In this document: piece after piece, positions 9,493 to 17,414 of the stretch
Position numbering within the stretch: position 1 is the first letter of the stretch
How the letters are laid out: every line of letters begins with the position of its first letter
Assembly: GCA_026418055.1 (NCBI GenBank)
Contig: JAOACB010000010.1
Coordinates: 23,927-65,043 of the forward strand
Direction: 5' to 3'
Length of the DNA: 41,117 nt
From: Fimbriimonadales bacterium
GTDB taxonomy: Bacteria > Armatimonadota > Fimbriimonadia > Fimbriimonadales > Fimbriimonadaceae
Translations under genes and position numbers: made by a program
The notes under the pieces: generated by a model
Seen by the model: the letters and a program-made list of their open reading frames with translations, nothing else
Told to the model about the DNA's origin: nothing
Databases searched by the model: none

Positions 9493-10158
9493 ATGAAAAG
9501 GCTCCCCGCCCGACTCGTGGCCGCGGCGACGTTGGGAAGTCCTCCTCTGGCCGCCGCCCAGATCGGTTTCGGGTCTCACACGTTCCACTTTCAGCTGAAC
9601 ACCACGGTTCCGCTCGAGAACGCCGTGATGATCGTGGTGGAGGAAGACCCGTCCGACTACTCGTTTTCCCTGAGGCACCTGATGACTTCGGGGACTCTGT
9701 GGAGAAACATCTCGGTGGGGAGCCACTCCTTTGTGGTTCTGCTCAACGAGCCGAAGCCCTACCGAACCTTCTATACTTTCTTGGCCAACACGGCGTCTGG
9801 ACTCGTTGTCCACATGGATGCAATACCGGCCAACTGGGTCACCCGACCGGGATCCGGCCGCAACTGGAGCGATCTCTTCGGGCAATGGTCCAAGTCGTCC
9901 GTGGAGGATGCCCTCCGAGCCTTGTACCAGGGCGAGCCAGGAGCCGTTGACTCGTTCGTTTCGTTCGGCACTCGCTGGGGAGTTCGCTGGAGCCTGTTGG
10001 AGAGTCCGGCGACCCAGGTCAGCTTCTCGGAGCCGACCATCACGGGCTCCAGCTCGATGGGCTTGGTGGACTCGGTGCCCGTTCCAGAGCCCGCGACCGT
10101 CGCCCTCGATGCTTTGGGCTTGGCCGCAGCCGCGGTTCGGCGCCGCAGCCGCTCGTGA
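9493..10158 (+). CDS. PEP-CTERM sorted surface protein of unknown function
   Basis: The 221-residue protein has an N-terminal signal peptide (MKRLPARLVAAATLG...PPLAAAQ), a soluble middle part rich in aromatic and Ser/Thr residues, and the C-terminal sorting signal VPEPATVALDALGLAAAAVR ending in an arginine cluster. PEP-CTERM proteins are exported, cut by an exosortase and attached to or released from the cell surface (family knowledge); no exosortase gene is in the window. The middle part matches nothing I know. The signal has VALDALGL where most have a plain hydrophobic stretch, so it contains an acidic residue. It is divergent from atpD. Confidence 0.75.
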   Translation: MKRLPARLVAAATLGSPPLAAAQIGFGSHTFHFQLNTTVPLENAVMIVVEEDPSDYSFSLRHLMTSGTLWRNISVGSHSFVVLLNEPKPYRTFYTFLANTASGLVVHMDAIPANWVTRPGSGRNWSDLFGQWSKSSVEDALRALYQGEPGAVDSFVSFGTRWGVRWSLLESPATQVSFSEPTITGSSSMGLVDSVPVPEPATVALDALGLAAAAVRRRSRS

Positions 10159-10305
10159 TGAGCTGCGTCGGCCTTTCAGCCCGAGCAGCCTTTCCGGGGA
10201 AGAGGCAGCGAATCGGTCTCGCGGAGGAGGTGGATCGATTCGCTTCGGCCTCATGGGATCTCCCGTAGGACCCGTCCCGAGCAACCGCTGGCTGACTGCC
10301 GTTGG

Positions 10306-10311
10306 TATACT
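10306..10311 (+). promoter_or_regulatory. Candidate -10 element for the pspA-like gene
   Basis: TATACT lies 30 bases before the ATG at 10342. I see no convincing -35 at 16-18 bases upstream, so the promoter might be of the -10-dominated kind or use another sigma factor. Confidence 0.35.
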
Positions 10312-10341
10312 GCGGGTCGCTTCGGGGCGGTGACAAAACCC

Positions 10342-11163
10342 ATGAAACGCTTCTTTCGATGGCTGAAGGCCCTGTTCAATCGGGGGATGGATCGGCTGGA
10401 GGATCCGGACATCATGCTGGATCAAGCCCGCCGCGAGATGCAGGAGAACCTCGCGGCCAACCGCGAGAAGGCGGTCCAGGCCATCACCCAGAAGAACCGC
10501 CTCCAGATCATGCTGGACGACGCGCGCAAGCGCAGCGAGGAGCTGGAGGCGAAGGCCGCCATGGCGTTGCGGCAGGGCAACCGCGAGCTCGCCCGCACCT
10601 TCATCCGCGAGAAGGCCAACAACGACTCGGTGATCTCCACGCTGGAGCAGAGCTATCAGCAGGCGGTGCAGACCGTCGAGGCCGTGAAGATCGCGATCAA
10701 GCGCCAGGAGGAAGAGGTCCGCAAGAAGACCGCCGAGGCCCTGGCGATGAAAGCCCAGTGGAAGCAGGCGCAGATCCAGAACTCGATCGCCAAGGCGTTG
10801 GACGGCCTCACGTTCGAGTCCAGCTTTGGCAGCTTCGAGGCCGCGCAGGAGCGCATCCGCCTGGCACAGAGCGAGGCGGCCGCACGGCAGGAGATGCACG
10901 CCACCAGCCTCCAGGGCAAGGTGATGGCCATGGAGGATCAGGCGATGGACTACCAGGCCGAGGAGGAGCTCGTGAAGCTGGAGGAGCGCCTCGGCCTGCG
11001 CCAGCCCGCCCAGCAGCCCGCGGAGACGCAGGTCGTTCAGCAGGTCGGCCCCGGCGCTCAGCCCACCGAGGTTCCCGCCCAGCCCGAGGTGCCGGCCAGC
11101 GAGGTGGACCAGCAGCTCGCCGAGCTGGAGCGGCGGCTCAGCGGCGAGAAGAAGGATAGCTGA
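10342..11163 (+). CDS. pspA: PspA/IM30 family membrane-stress protein
   Basis: The product of about 273 residues starts MKRFFRWLKALFNRGMDRLEDPDIML, the usual amphipathic N-terminus plus 'D..EDP..M' of PspA/IM30 (ESCRT-III-like) proteins, followed by long coiled coil (residues ~25-220, heptads of Gln/Glu/Lys/Ala). The family binds membranes with stress damage and forms rods or rings. The C-terminal ~55 residues are Pro/Gln-rich (QQPAETQVV, VPAQPEVPAS) and then a short amphipathic helix; such a tail is longer than in the classical PspA. ATG at 10342 is preferred because the conserved helix begins there; a GTG at 10330 would add four residues. No pspF, pspB or pspC genes adjoin it. Confidence 0.88.
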   Translation: MKRFFRWLKALFNRGMDRLEDPDIMLDQARREMQENLAANREKAVQAITQKNRLQIMLDDARKRSEELEAKAAMALRQGNRELARTFIREKANNDSVISTLEQSYQQAVQTVEAVKIAIKRQEEEVRKKTAEALAMKAQWKQAQIQNSIAKALDGLTFESSFGSFEAAQERIRLAQSEAAARQEMHATSLQGKVMAMEDQAMDYQAEEELVKLEERLGLRQPAQQPAETQVVQQVGPGAQPTEVPAQPEVPASEVDQQLAELERRLSGEKKDS

Positions 11164-11249
11164 GGCCGCTTTCGGCAAGCCGAAACGTTGCGCCGCGGCC
11201 TCCCGCCGTGGGTAGTCTCGCCGGCAACCCAACGGTGGGAGGATAGCGG

Positions 11250-12242
11250 ATGAACCCTGTTCGTATTGGCATGATCGGTTGCGGGGGGCACGCCCGCTGG
11301 CACATCTCGAACCTCACCAAGGTGGCCGACGCGCGCATCGTCGCTCTGGCGGACCCGAACCCGGCCCAGATCCAGCGAACCCAGGGCATGTTCCCAGCTC
11401 TGGCCAAGGTACCGACGTTCGGCGACTTCCACGCCATGCTGGCGAACGCCGAGATGGACGCGGTGGTGATCTGCACGCCACACACCCAGCACGTGGATCA
11501 GGTGATCGACGGGTTCGGACGGGGGTTGCACGTTCTGGTGGAGAAGCCGATGGTGACCAGCGTGCAGGATGCGCACCGCGTGCTCGACGCGCACAGGAAG
11601 GCGCCTGGCAAGGTGGGAGCCATCGGCTACCAGAGGCACACGCAGGCGGAGTTCATCCGTTTGAAACAGGAGATCGCCTCGGGCAAGTGGGGGGCGGTGA
11701 CGTACATGTCCGCGCTGCAGTGCCAAGAATGGAAGCGCCTGACCAAAGGCACCTGGCGGCAGGACCCTCAGCTCTCTGGTGGAGGCCAGCTCAACGATTC
11801 CGGCAGCCACCTCATCGACATCCTGCTCTGGACCACCGATCTGCGGCCGGCCAGCGTCAGCGCGTTCGTGGACAACCTCGGCACGCCTGTGGACATCAAC
11901 TCGAGCCTGTCCATCCGGTTCGCCGGAGGCGCCATGGCGTCGGTGTCGATCGTCGGCGACGCGCCTTGCTGGCACGAGGAGATCACCATCTGGTGCGAGC
12001 GGGCGATGTTCCTCATCCGCAACGGACACCTGTCGATCGTCGAAGCCGACGGAACGCGGTCGGAGTTCCAGAGAATCGCCGGAGGGAGCGACCCCGATCG
12101 GAACTTCGTCGACGCGATCCAGGGGCGCGCGCAGGTGGCGGCCCCGCTGGAGTGCGGCCTGAGGGTGATCGAACTGACCGAGGCCGCTTGGGAGTCGGGC
12201 CGCAACAACGGCCTGCCCGTGCGCGTCCACCACGAGGAGTGA
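11250..12242 (+). CDS. Gfo/Idh/MocA family NAD(P)-dependent oxidoreductase
   Basis: The 330-residue protein begins with a Rossmann fold, VRIGMIGCGGHARWHISNL, then IVALADPNPAQ, VICTPHTQHVDQ and the family's hallmark EKPMVTSVQDA near residue 97-107. The second domain contains GGGQLNDSGSHLIDILLW, where the conserved Gly-Gly...Asp...His of the Gfo/Idh active site is seen. Members oxidise or reduce sugar hydroxyls, inositols or related compounds; the substrate here is unknown. GGGAGG sits about 8 bases before the ATG, a good ribosome-binding site. A strong hairpin follows the stop. Confidence 0.88.
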   Translation: MNPVRIGMIGCGGHARWHISNLTKVADARIVALADPNPAQIQRTQGMFPALAKVPTFGDFHAMLANAEMDAVVICTPHTQHVDQVIDGFGRGLHVLVEKPMVTSVQDAHRVLDAHRKAPGKVGAIGYQRHTQAEFIRLKQEIASGKWGAVTYMSALQCQEWKRLTKGTWRQDPQLSGGGQLNDSGSHLIDILLWTTDLRPASVSAFVDNLGTPVDINSSLSIRFAGGAMASVSIVGDAPCWHEEITIWCERAMFLIRNGHLSIVEADGTRSEFQRIAGGSDPDRNFVDAIQGRAQVAAPLECGLRVIELTEAAWESGRNNGLPVRVHHEE

Positions 12243-12250
12243 GAGCAAGA

Positions 12251-12273
12251 GGGGCTCGCCGCAGGCGAGCCCC
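12251..12273. terminator. Hairpin between convergent genes, probable bidirectional terminator
   Basis: A perfect 10-base stem GGGGCTCGCC / GGCGAGCCCC with a GCA loop lies between the stop of the Gfo/Idh gene and the stop of the S9 peptidase. On the minus strand it is followed by TCTTGCTCT, moderately U-rich; on the plus strand by GATGTTCT. Confidence 0.75.
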
Positions 12274-12285
12274 GATGTTCTGCCG

Positions 12286-14634
12286 TCAGTTCTTGGTGGC
12301 TGGCGGAGGCGGGGCGATGCCCCAGCGCTTCCGCACGAACTCCAGCACGATCTCGATCTGTTCTCGGTAGCCGATGTCGCCGCCCAGGCCGTGGCCGCCG
12401 GTCGGGTCCACCACCAGCTCCACCAGCGGACCCTTGCCCCATCGGAGCAGCTCGCGATACACGGCCACGGTGTCTTGGAACAGCACGTTCAGGTCCTCCA
12501 TGCCGTGGATCAGCAGCAAAGGCGAGCGCAGGTTCTTAGCCAGGTGCGTGAGCGAGAACTTGTCCAGATCCTCGGGCTTGCCGATGCGCGACTTGCCGAT
12601 CACGCCCCCCGCGTACCAGTTGTTGTAGTTCTGCCACTGCGTGGGACCGGCTCCCGCGACACCCAGAGTGAACACGTCCGGCTCGGTGTAAAGGCACATC
12701 TGCGCTTGGAAGCCGCCGAACGACCAACCGCTGACAGCGGTCCTAGCGGGGTCGGTTCCCCAGGTCTGCTGGATGTAGCGGGCGCCATCGACCAGGTCCT
12801 CGACCTGAGGCTTGCCCGGCTGGCCGAAGTTCGCCTTGCCGAACACGTTGCCGTAGCCGCTTTGTCCTCGCGGGTCGATCGTGGCCACGACCATGCCCAG
12901 CGTGTAAGCCATGTACACGTCCACCAGGCTGATCGCGCCGTCGTTCACCGACTTGCCGGTGGTGAGCGGCCCGCCGTACACGTTGATCCACAGCGGCCGC
13001 TTGTCTTCCTTCCTGTGGTTGGGCGGCAGATAGATGTAGCCGTGGATGGTTTGTCCGTGGCGGGTCACGTACTGGAACAGCTGCGGACGGATGCGGAAGA
13101 CCTTCTCGAATCCAGGTCGGTGGCTGCTGGTGAGCGTCTTCTCGTTTCCGGGCTTGGAGGCGTCCACCAGCACCAGCTCGGGGCGGAACGTCCAGCTGCG
13201 GTGCATCGCGGCGGCCCACTTGCCGGACGGCGAGAAGGCTGGATCGTCGTACACCCCGTCCTTGGCGGTGAGTCGGCGCATCTGGCCCGATGCCAGATCG
13301 ACGGCGTACAGGTCCATGCGGGCGGGGTGCTCCTTCTGCGCGTGGGCGTACAGCGTCTTGCCGTCCTTCGAGACGACGTCCGGATAGAGCTCGAAGTCTC
13401 CCTTGGTGAGCTGCGTGGCTCCCTTCGTTCGGGGATCCAGCAGCCAGGCGTGCCGGAAGCCGCTCAGGTCGAGCAACAGGAGGATTTTGGAGCCGTCCGG
13501 GAGGTAGGTTGGGTTGGCCAGCGTCGGCGTCGTGTGCTCGCCGTCCAAGGTGGCCTTGTACAGCGCCTCGAGCTTCCTCTGGCCGGGGTCTCCCTCGAAG
13601 ACCTCGAACATCTTCTGGTCGCGCTTGAAGGTTGCGAACACGAACCTCTTGGAGTCGGGCGACCAAGGCTTCTCGCCCACGATGTCGTAGATCAGCTCCT
13701 CGCCGCCCGGGAACTTCCAAACCTCCCAAGGCTTCCCGTCGGACTTCGGGTCTTCGGTCGGACCCGGCTCGACGTCGGCGCAGTAGATCGTGGTCTCGTA
13801 GCGGAACGGGTCGTCCGCCACGTCGCGGTCCGTCTTGCGCGCCTGGGCGAACCGATCCCGGTACACGATGTAGTCCACTTGGCGGCTGGGTCCCGTGGAC
13901 TTGCTGGAGGCGATCAGCATGCGCCTGCCGTCCGGCGAGAGCCAGTAGCGGTCGATGTTGCCCCCGTTGGGCAGCGGCGGGTTCAGTTGCTGAACGAAGG
14001 CCTCGCCGAACGCTCGCTTGAAGATGCCGCCGCCCTCGCGCCACACCAGCGCCTTGTCGTCGTCGGCGAACTCGACCTGCGCCTCCTGCCCCCTCGTGCG
14101 CGTCAGCCGCTCGGGCTTGGCGTCCAGCGCCCTCAGCAGGTAGATGTCCCCCTTGTACACGAACAGCAGCTGGTTGGACTTCTTGCCCCAGGCGAACTCC
14201 GAGACGCCGGGGTAGGAGGGCAGCGGCTCCTTGCGCTTCTCGTCCTCCTCGCGCTTCCGGATGCGGTGCTCGCGGTACTCCTCGTTGGTCATCTTGAGCA
14301 CCCGCTCCTCCTCCTCGGCCTCCTTCCGGTAGCGCTCTCGCGCCTTGGGGATCTCGCGGTCGAACGGCTCCAAAACGTCCATCGACGTCAGCCGGAGGGT
14401 CCTTCCCGTCTTCGTGTCGTACACCCAGAGGTCGTAGCCTTTGTCGTCGAAGGGGTTCCACCGGTAGCCAAGGAAGCGGTCGTCGTGAGACCAGGCCAGG
14501 CTCTGCGCGGCCTTGCCCGTGTAGCCCTTGCGGGGGAAGATGTCGTCGAGGGTGAGCGCCTCCTGCGCCAAGCCAGCGGCCGCCAGGGCCAGAAGGCCCA
14601 GCGCGGCGAGGGGGGAGCGGGTTCGGATCGGCAC
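12286..14634 (-). CDS. Secreted S9 family serine peptidase (dipeptidyl-peptidase/prolyl-oligopeptidase type)
   Basis: The 782-residue precursor has a signal peptide (PLAALGLLALAAAGLAQEA), an N-terminal beta-propeller with repeated W/Y..D.K..., and a C-terminal alpha/beta-hydrolase domain. The triad is visible: Ser638 in GWSFGGF, Asp714 in HGMEDLNVLFQ and His748 in TGGHGLGG. It probably cleaves peptides in the periplasm or outside the cell. Between residues ~90 and 140 there is a very charged insertion (KARERYRKEAEEEERVLKMT, KREEDEKRKEP) likely to form a coiled coil projecting from the propeller. The start is GTG at 14634, six bases after a TAAACA hexamer on the minus strand. It is divergent from an S8 subtilase gene. 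Confidence 0.88.
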   Translation of the reverse strand: MPIRTRSPLAALGLLALAAAGLAQEALTLDDIFPRKGYTGKAAQSLAWSHDDRFLGYRWNPFDDKGYDLWVYDTKTGRTLRLTSMDVLEPFDREIPKARERYRKEAEEEERVLKMTNEEYREHRIRKREEDEKRKEPLPSYPGVSEFAWGKKSNQLLFVYKGDIYLLRALDAKPERLTRTRGQEAQVEFADDDKALVWREGGGIFKRAFGEAFVQQLNPPLPNGGNIDRYWLSPDGRRMLIASSKSTGPSRQVDYIVYRDRFAQARKTDRDVADDPFRYETTIYCADVEPGPTEDPKSDGKPWEVWKFPGGEELIYDIVGEKPWSPDSKRFVFATFKRDQKMFEVFEGDPGQRKLEALYKATLDGEHTTPTLANPTYLPDGSKILLLLDLSGFRHAWLLDPRTKGATQLTKGDFELYPDVVSKDGKTLYAHAQKEHPARMDLYAVDLASGQMRRLTAKDGVYDDPAFSPSGKWAAAMHRSWTFRPELVLVDASKPGNEKTLTSSHRPGFEKVFRIRPQLFQYVTRHGQTIHGYIYLPPNHRKEDKRPLWINVYGGPLTTGKSVNDGAISLVDVYMAYTLGMVVATIDPRGQSGYGNVFGKANFGQPGKPQVEDLVDGARYIQQTWGTDPARTAVSGWSFGGFQAQMCLYTEPDVFTLGVAGAGPTQWQNYNNWYAGGVIGKSRIGKPEDLDKFSLTHLAKNLRSPLLLIHGMEDLNVLFQDTVAVYRELLRWGKGPLVELVVDPTGGHGLGGDIGYREQIEIVLEFVRKRWGIAPPPPATKN

Positions 14635-14742
14635 GGGCTCTGTTTACCCTAGGCTCCCGCCCCGGCATCACGGGGCCGCAGCCCACCCCGCAAAAACACG
14701 GGAACAGGATCCGGAAAAACGCCATCAAAATGGACGTTGGGG

Positions 14743-14758
14743 CCGGCATCGTTGCCGG
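14743..14758 (+). other. Small stem-loop just before the first subtilase gene
   Basis: CCGGCA, loop TCGT, TGCCGG: a perfect six-base stem ending 14 bases before the ATG at 14773. It would lie in the mRNA leader close to the ribosome-binding site (GGGGGTGA). Whether it regulates anything is unknown. Confidence 0.35.
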
Positions 14759-14772
14759 GCACGGGGGTGATC

Positions 14773-17322
14773 ATGCATCTGCAACTGGTCGCGTTGGCTC
14801 TCTTGGCGTGGGGCGGCGGGGGAGCGCCTCCCTCGGTAGGTCCGTTTCGCCCGGGTCTGCCGCCGCTTCCGATCCCGAGGGGTCCGAAGACCGAGACGAT
14901 TCCCGGCTACGTGCTGGTCAAGACCTCGCAGGGAACCGCACGGGCGGTGTCCTCCCTCGCCCTGCAGCCGATCGCTCCGCCCGTGTCTCTGGTGCCGGGA
15001 GGGCGCCTGGTGAGCCGAATCGCCGACACCGGCTGGACGTTGTGGGCTCTGCCGCGTGGCCAATCCGTGGAAACCGCGATCCGCGAGGCGAGGCGCAACC
15101 CGTTGGTCGCCTACGCCCAACCCTTGAACCGGATCTATCCGCTTTGGGAGGAGCCCAACGATCCCGACTTCCGCGCCATCGAGCGGTCCCCGGACCTCAT
15201 CATGGGGCTCGAGGGCGAGGAAGGCGAGTTCCGTCGCCTGTGGCACCTCACCGACACGCTCGCCGAAGAGGCTTGGTCGAACTTTCCGGACCGGTGGTGG
15301 ACCGCGCTCACCAAGCCGGCTGGCTCTCCGGTGATCGCCGTCGTCGACACCGGCTGCGACATGAACCACCCGGACTTCCGCAACGCGGGCGGAACCAGCA
15401 GCAACGTCGCCAACGGGGGGCAGCTGGATTGGAGCCGCTCGAAGCAGTTTCGGCTCGGCGCGGTTTTCCCCTCCGGCTCGCCGGAGGACCGGCACGGGCA
15501 CGGGACGCATGTGGCCGGGCTGGCTTTGGCGTCCGGCAACAACGGAGGGTTCGACGGCCACGGCGTGATCGGCACGGGCTACAACGCCACGGGCATGATC
15601 CTGCGCGTGTTCGACGACAGCGGCACCGGAACAGACGCCGACGCTGCCGCGGCCATCTTCTACGCCGCCGACAACGGCGCCGACATCATCAACCTTAGCC
15701 TCGGCACCGAGAACTACTCGCAGATCTTCCAGGATGCCGTCACCTACGCCTTCCAGAAGGGCTGCCTGGTGGTGGCCGCCGGCAACGAGGACGGCGGCGG
15801 CGGCGGAGACCTGGGTCCGATCTACCCGGCGGCCTGCAGCGGCTCGCTGGGAGTGTCGGCCAACGGCCCCGATCTGATCCCGGCCACATCGACCTACAGC
15901 GGATTCGGCTACTACGTCGACGTCGCCGCGCCGGGCGGGGACGCGATCATCGCGCCGGACCTCAGCTCCTTCAAGATCCAGTTCGTCTTCTCGACGGCGA
16001 TGAGGACGCCGGGCACGCTGTGGAACCTCAGCCAGCAGGGCGTGCTGTATCCACCGTACAACCTGAACTACGCCTACCTCGCCGGCACGAGCATGGCCAC
16101 GCCCATCGTGGCTGGAGCTGCGGCGCTGTTCTTGGACAAGTTCGGTCTGCGTCGCGACTCGGGGTGGGCGAACGTGCGCGCCTACCGAGCCATCGAGCGC
16201 TCGGCGATCGGTGTCATGGGCGCCCCGTACGGCGGCTGGGAGCCCTACCAGGGCTACGGATCGCTGAACATCGCGGCTCTGCTGGAGGAGGACGACTTCC
16301 GAGGCGCCGAGACGGGCGCCGTGGAGGGCATCGTGTACTACGGCGCGACGCCGGTGGCGAACGTTTCCGTGCGCGCGAGGCTCGTGTCGGGCGGAATCAC
16401 CTACACCACCACCACGCAGCGGGATGGCACCTACCGGTTCGAGGCGCTGCCGCCGGGGGTTTACCAGGTGACCGCCGCGCCTTTCGGAGCCGCCAAGACC
16501 AAGCGGACGGTGGTGCACGCGGGTAGCGACACCCCCGGGTTCGACTTCTGGTGCGGAACGTTCACTTGGGACGACACCGACCCCACCATCGTGCGCTTCC
16601 AGCTCGCGGGGGATCCCGAGCCCAACCGCCTGGTCCTGCGGCACTGGGCGTACGACACAGAGACGGGCCTCGACCGGTTGGTGGTGCGCATCGGCACGAC
16701 GGCGGGCGGCACCGACGTGCTCGACGACACCGAGGTCGTGATCGACGGCCCCGAGTTCGAGCTCAGCGGGTTCACCCTGCCGAGCGGCACGAGCTACCTG
16801 AGGGCGACTTACACGGCGGGTTCCGGCAGGACCTCGAGCGTGACCATCCCCATCAACTTGGCGACCGCCCGGACGGTTTCGGGAACGGTGATCCTGGGAG
16901 ACTTCGTCGGGTCGCTCGCCGGCATCCCCGTCGAGGTGCAGATCCGTAACCCGGGCTCGACCGTGGCGGTGGAGACGCACACGGTTCTGCTGTCCGCGAC
17001 GGGCGGCTTCAGCCTCACCACGACGCGGAGCGGCACCTTCGACCTGGCGTTCAAGGCCAGCCACTGGCTCCGCCAGAAGGTCGCGAACGTCGCACTGGTG
17101 GGCTCGACGGTGTCGGGCCTGCTGGTCTCGCTGCCGAACGGCGACTGCAACGGGGACAACACGGTGAACCTAGCCGACCTCAACGCGATCTCGAGAGCTT
17201 GGCGGTCGGTGCCGGGCGGGGCGAACTGGGACCCGAACGCCGACCTGAACGGCGACCGCACCGTGAACCTAGCGGACCGGAACATCGTGGCCCGCAACTG
17301 GCGGATGTCGGGAGCGCCCTGA
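14773..17322 (+). CDS. Subtilisin-like (S8) secreted protease with C-terminal dockerin-like module
   Basis: The precursor of about 849 residues has a signal sequence (MHLQLVALALLAWGGGG), a propeptide of ~150 residues (GYVLVKTSQG..., AYAQPLNRIYP), and an S8 catalytic domain with Asp192 in VVDTGCDMNHPDF, His243 in HGHGTHVAGLA, Asn in AAGNEDGG and Ser440 in AGTSMATPIVAG. A carboxypeptidase-regulatory-like beta domain follows (VEGIVYYGATPVANVSVRAR, YRFEALPPGVYQVTA), then a beta domain with GTVILGDFVG, and finally two EF-hand-like loops (DCNGDNTVNLAD, DLNGDRTVNLAD). ATG 14773 starts the signal peptide properly; an in-frame upstream ATG at 14737 would spoil it. The C-terminal ~150 residues are shared with the next gene's product. 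Confidence 0.9.
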   Translation: MHLQLVALALLAWGGGGAPPSVGPFRPGLPPLPIPRGPKTETIPGYVLVKTSQGTARAVSSLALQPIAPPVSLVPGGRLVSRIADTGWTLWALPRGQSVETAIREARRNPLVAYAQPLNRIYPLWEEPNDPDFRAIERSPDLIMGLEGEEGEFRRLWHLTDTLAEEAWSNFPDRWWTALTKPAGSPVIAVVDTGCDMNHPDFRNAGGTSSNVANGGQLDWSRSKQFRLGAVFPSGSPEDRHGHGTHVAGLALASGNNGGFDGHGVIGTGYNATGMILRVFDDSGTGTDADAAAAIFYAADNGADIINLSLGTENYSQIFQDAVTYAFQKGCLVVAAGNEDGGGGGDLGPIYPAACSGSLGVSANGPDLIPATSTYSGFGYYVDVAAPGGDAIIAPDLSSFKIQFVFSTAMRTPGTLWNLSQQGVLYPPYNLNYAYLAGTSMATPIVAGAAALFLDKFGLRRDSGWANVRAYRAIERSAIGVMGAPYGGWEPYQGYGSLNIAALLEEDDFRGAETGAVEGIVYYGATPVANVSVRARLVSGGITYTTTTQRDGTYRFEALPPGVYQVTAAPFGAAKTKRTVVHAGSDTPGFDFWCGTFTWDDTDPTIVRFQLAGDPEPNRLVLRHWAYDTETGLDRLVVRIGTTAGGTDVLDDTEVVIDGPEFELSGFTLPSGTSYLRATYTAGSGRTSSVTIPINLATARTVSGTVILGDFVGSLAGIPVEVQIRNPGSTVAVETHTVLLSATGGFSLTTTRSGTFDLAFKASHWLRQKVANVALVGSTVSGLLVSLPNGDCNGDNTVNLADLNAISRAWRSVPGGANWDPNADLNGDRTVNLADRNIVARNWRMSGAP
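16873..17319 (+). repeat. C-terminal module, copy 1 (beta domain plus dockerin-like pair of Ca loops)
   Basis: About 149 codons encode GTVILGDFVG, VEVQIRNPGSTVAVETHT, FDLAFKASHWLRQKVANVAL, SLPNGDCNGDN and WRMSGAP. The last 64 residues match copy 2 (at 19302) at 48 positions by hand alignment. Each loop follows D-x-N-G-D-x-x-V-N-x-x-D, the calcium-binding pattern of dockerins. Confidence 0.8.
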
Positions 17323-17327
17323 TCGAA

Positions 17328-17345
17328 CCCCGCACATTTGCGGGG
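17328..17345. terminator. Short hairpin after the first subtilase gene
   Basis: CCCCGC, loop ACATTT, GCGGGG starts six bases after the TGA. The stem has only six base pairs and no T-run follows, so termination is uncertain. Confidence 0.4.
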
Positions 17346-17375
17346 CCCACCCGAGCAGGGGACCTGTAGGACAAT

Positions 17376-17399
17376 GGAGGGCGGAGTGGTTCGCCCTCC
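17376..17399 (+). other. Hairpin in the leader of the second subtilase gene
   Basis: GGAGGGCG, an 8-base loop GAGTGGTT, CGCCCTCC form a perfect 8-base stem ending 15 bases before the ATG at 17415. The sequence GGAGGG within the stem is the only Shine-Dalgarno-like element nearby, so it would be sequestered. It could be a terminator of the previous gene or a leader structure. Confidence 0.45.
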
Positions 17400-17414
17400 G
17401 CTTGGCTGTTCATC

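Noticed and set aside
12391-14652. 753-codon open frame antisense to the S9 peptidase
   Set aside because: Val/Leu/Arg/Gln-rich low-complexity translation with no motif; the other strand has signal peptide, propeller and catalytic triad.
15786-15812. GGC-rich tract in the first subtilase as a possible microsatellite
   Set aside because: It encodes the Gly-rich loop after the AAGNEDGG motif; in-frame and ordinary for S8 proteins.
14725-17064. 779-codon antisense frame over the first subtilase
   Set aside because: Shadow of a GC-rich gene; no recognisable domain.
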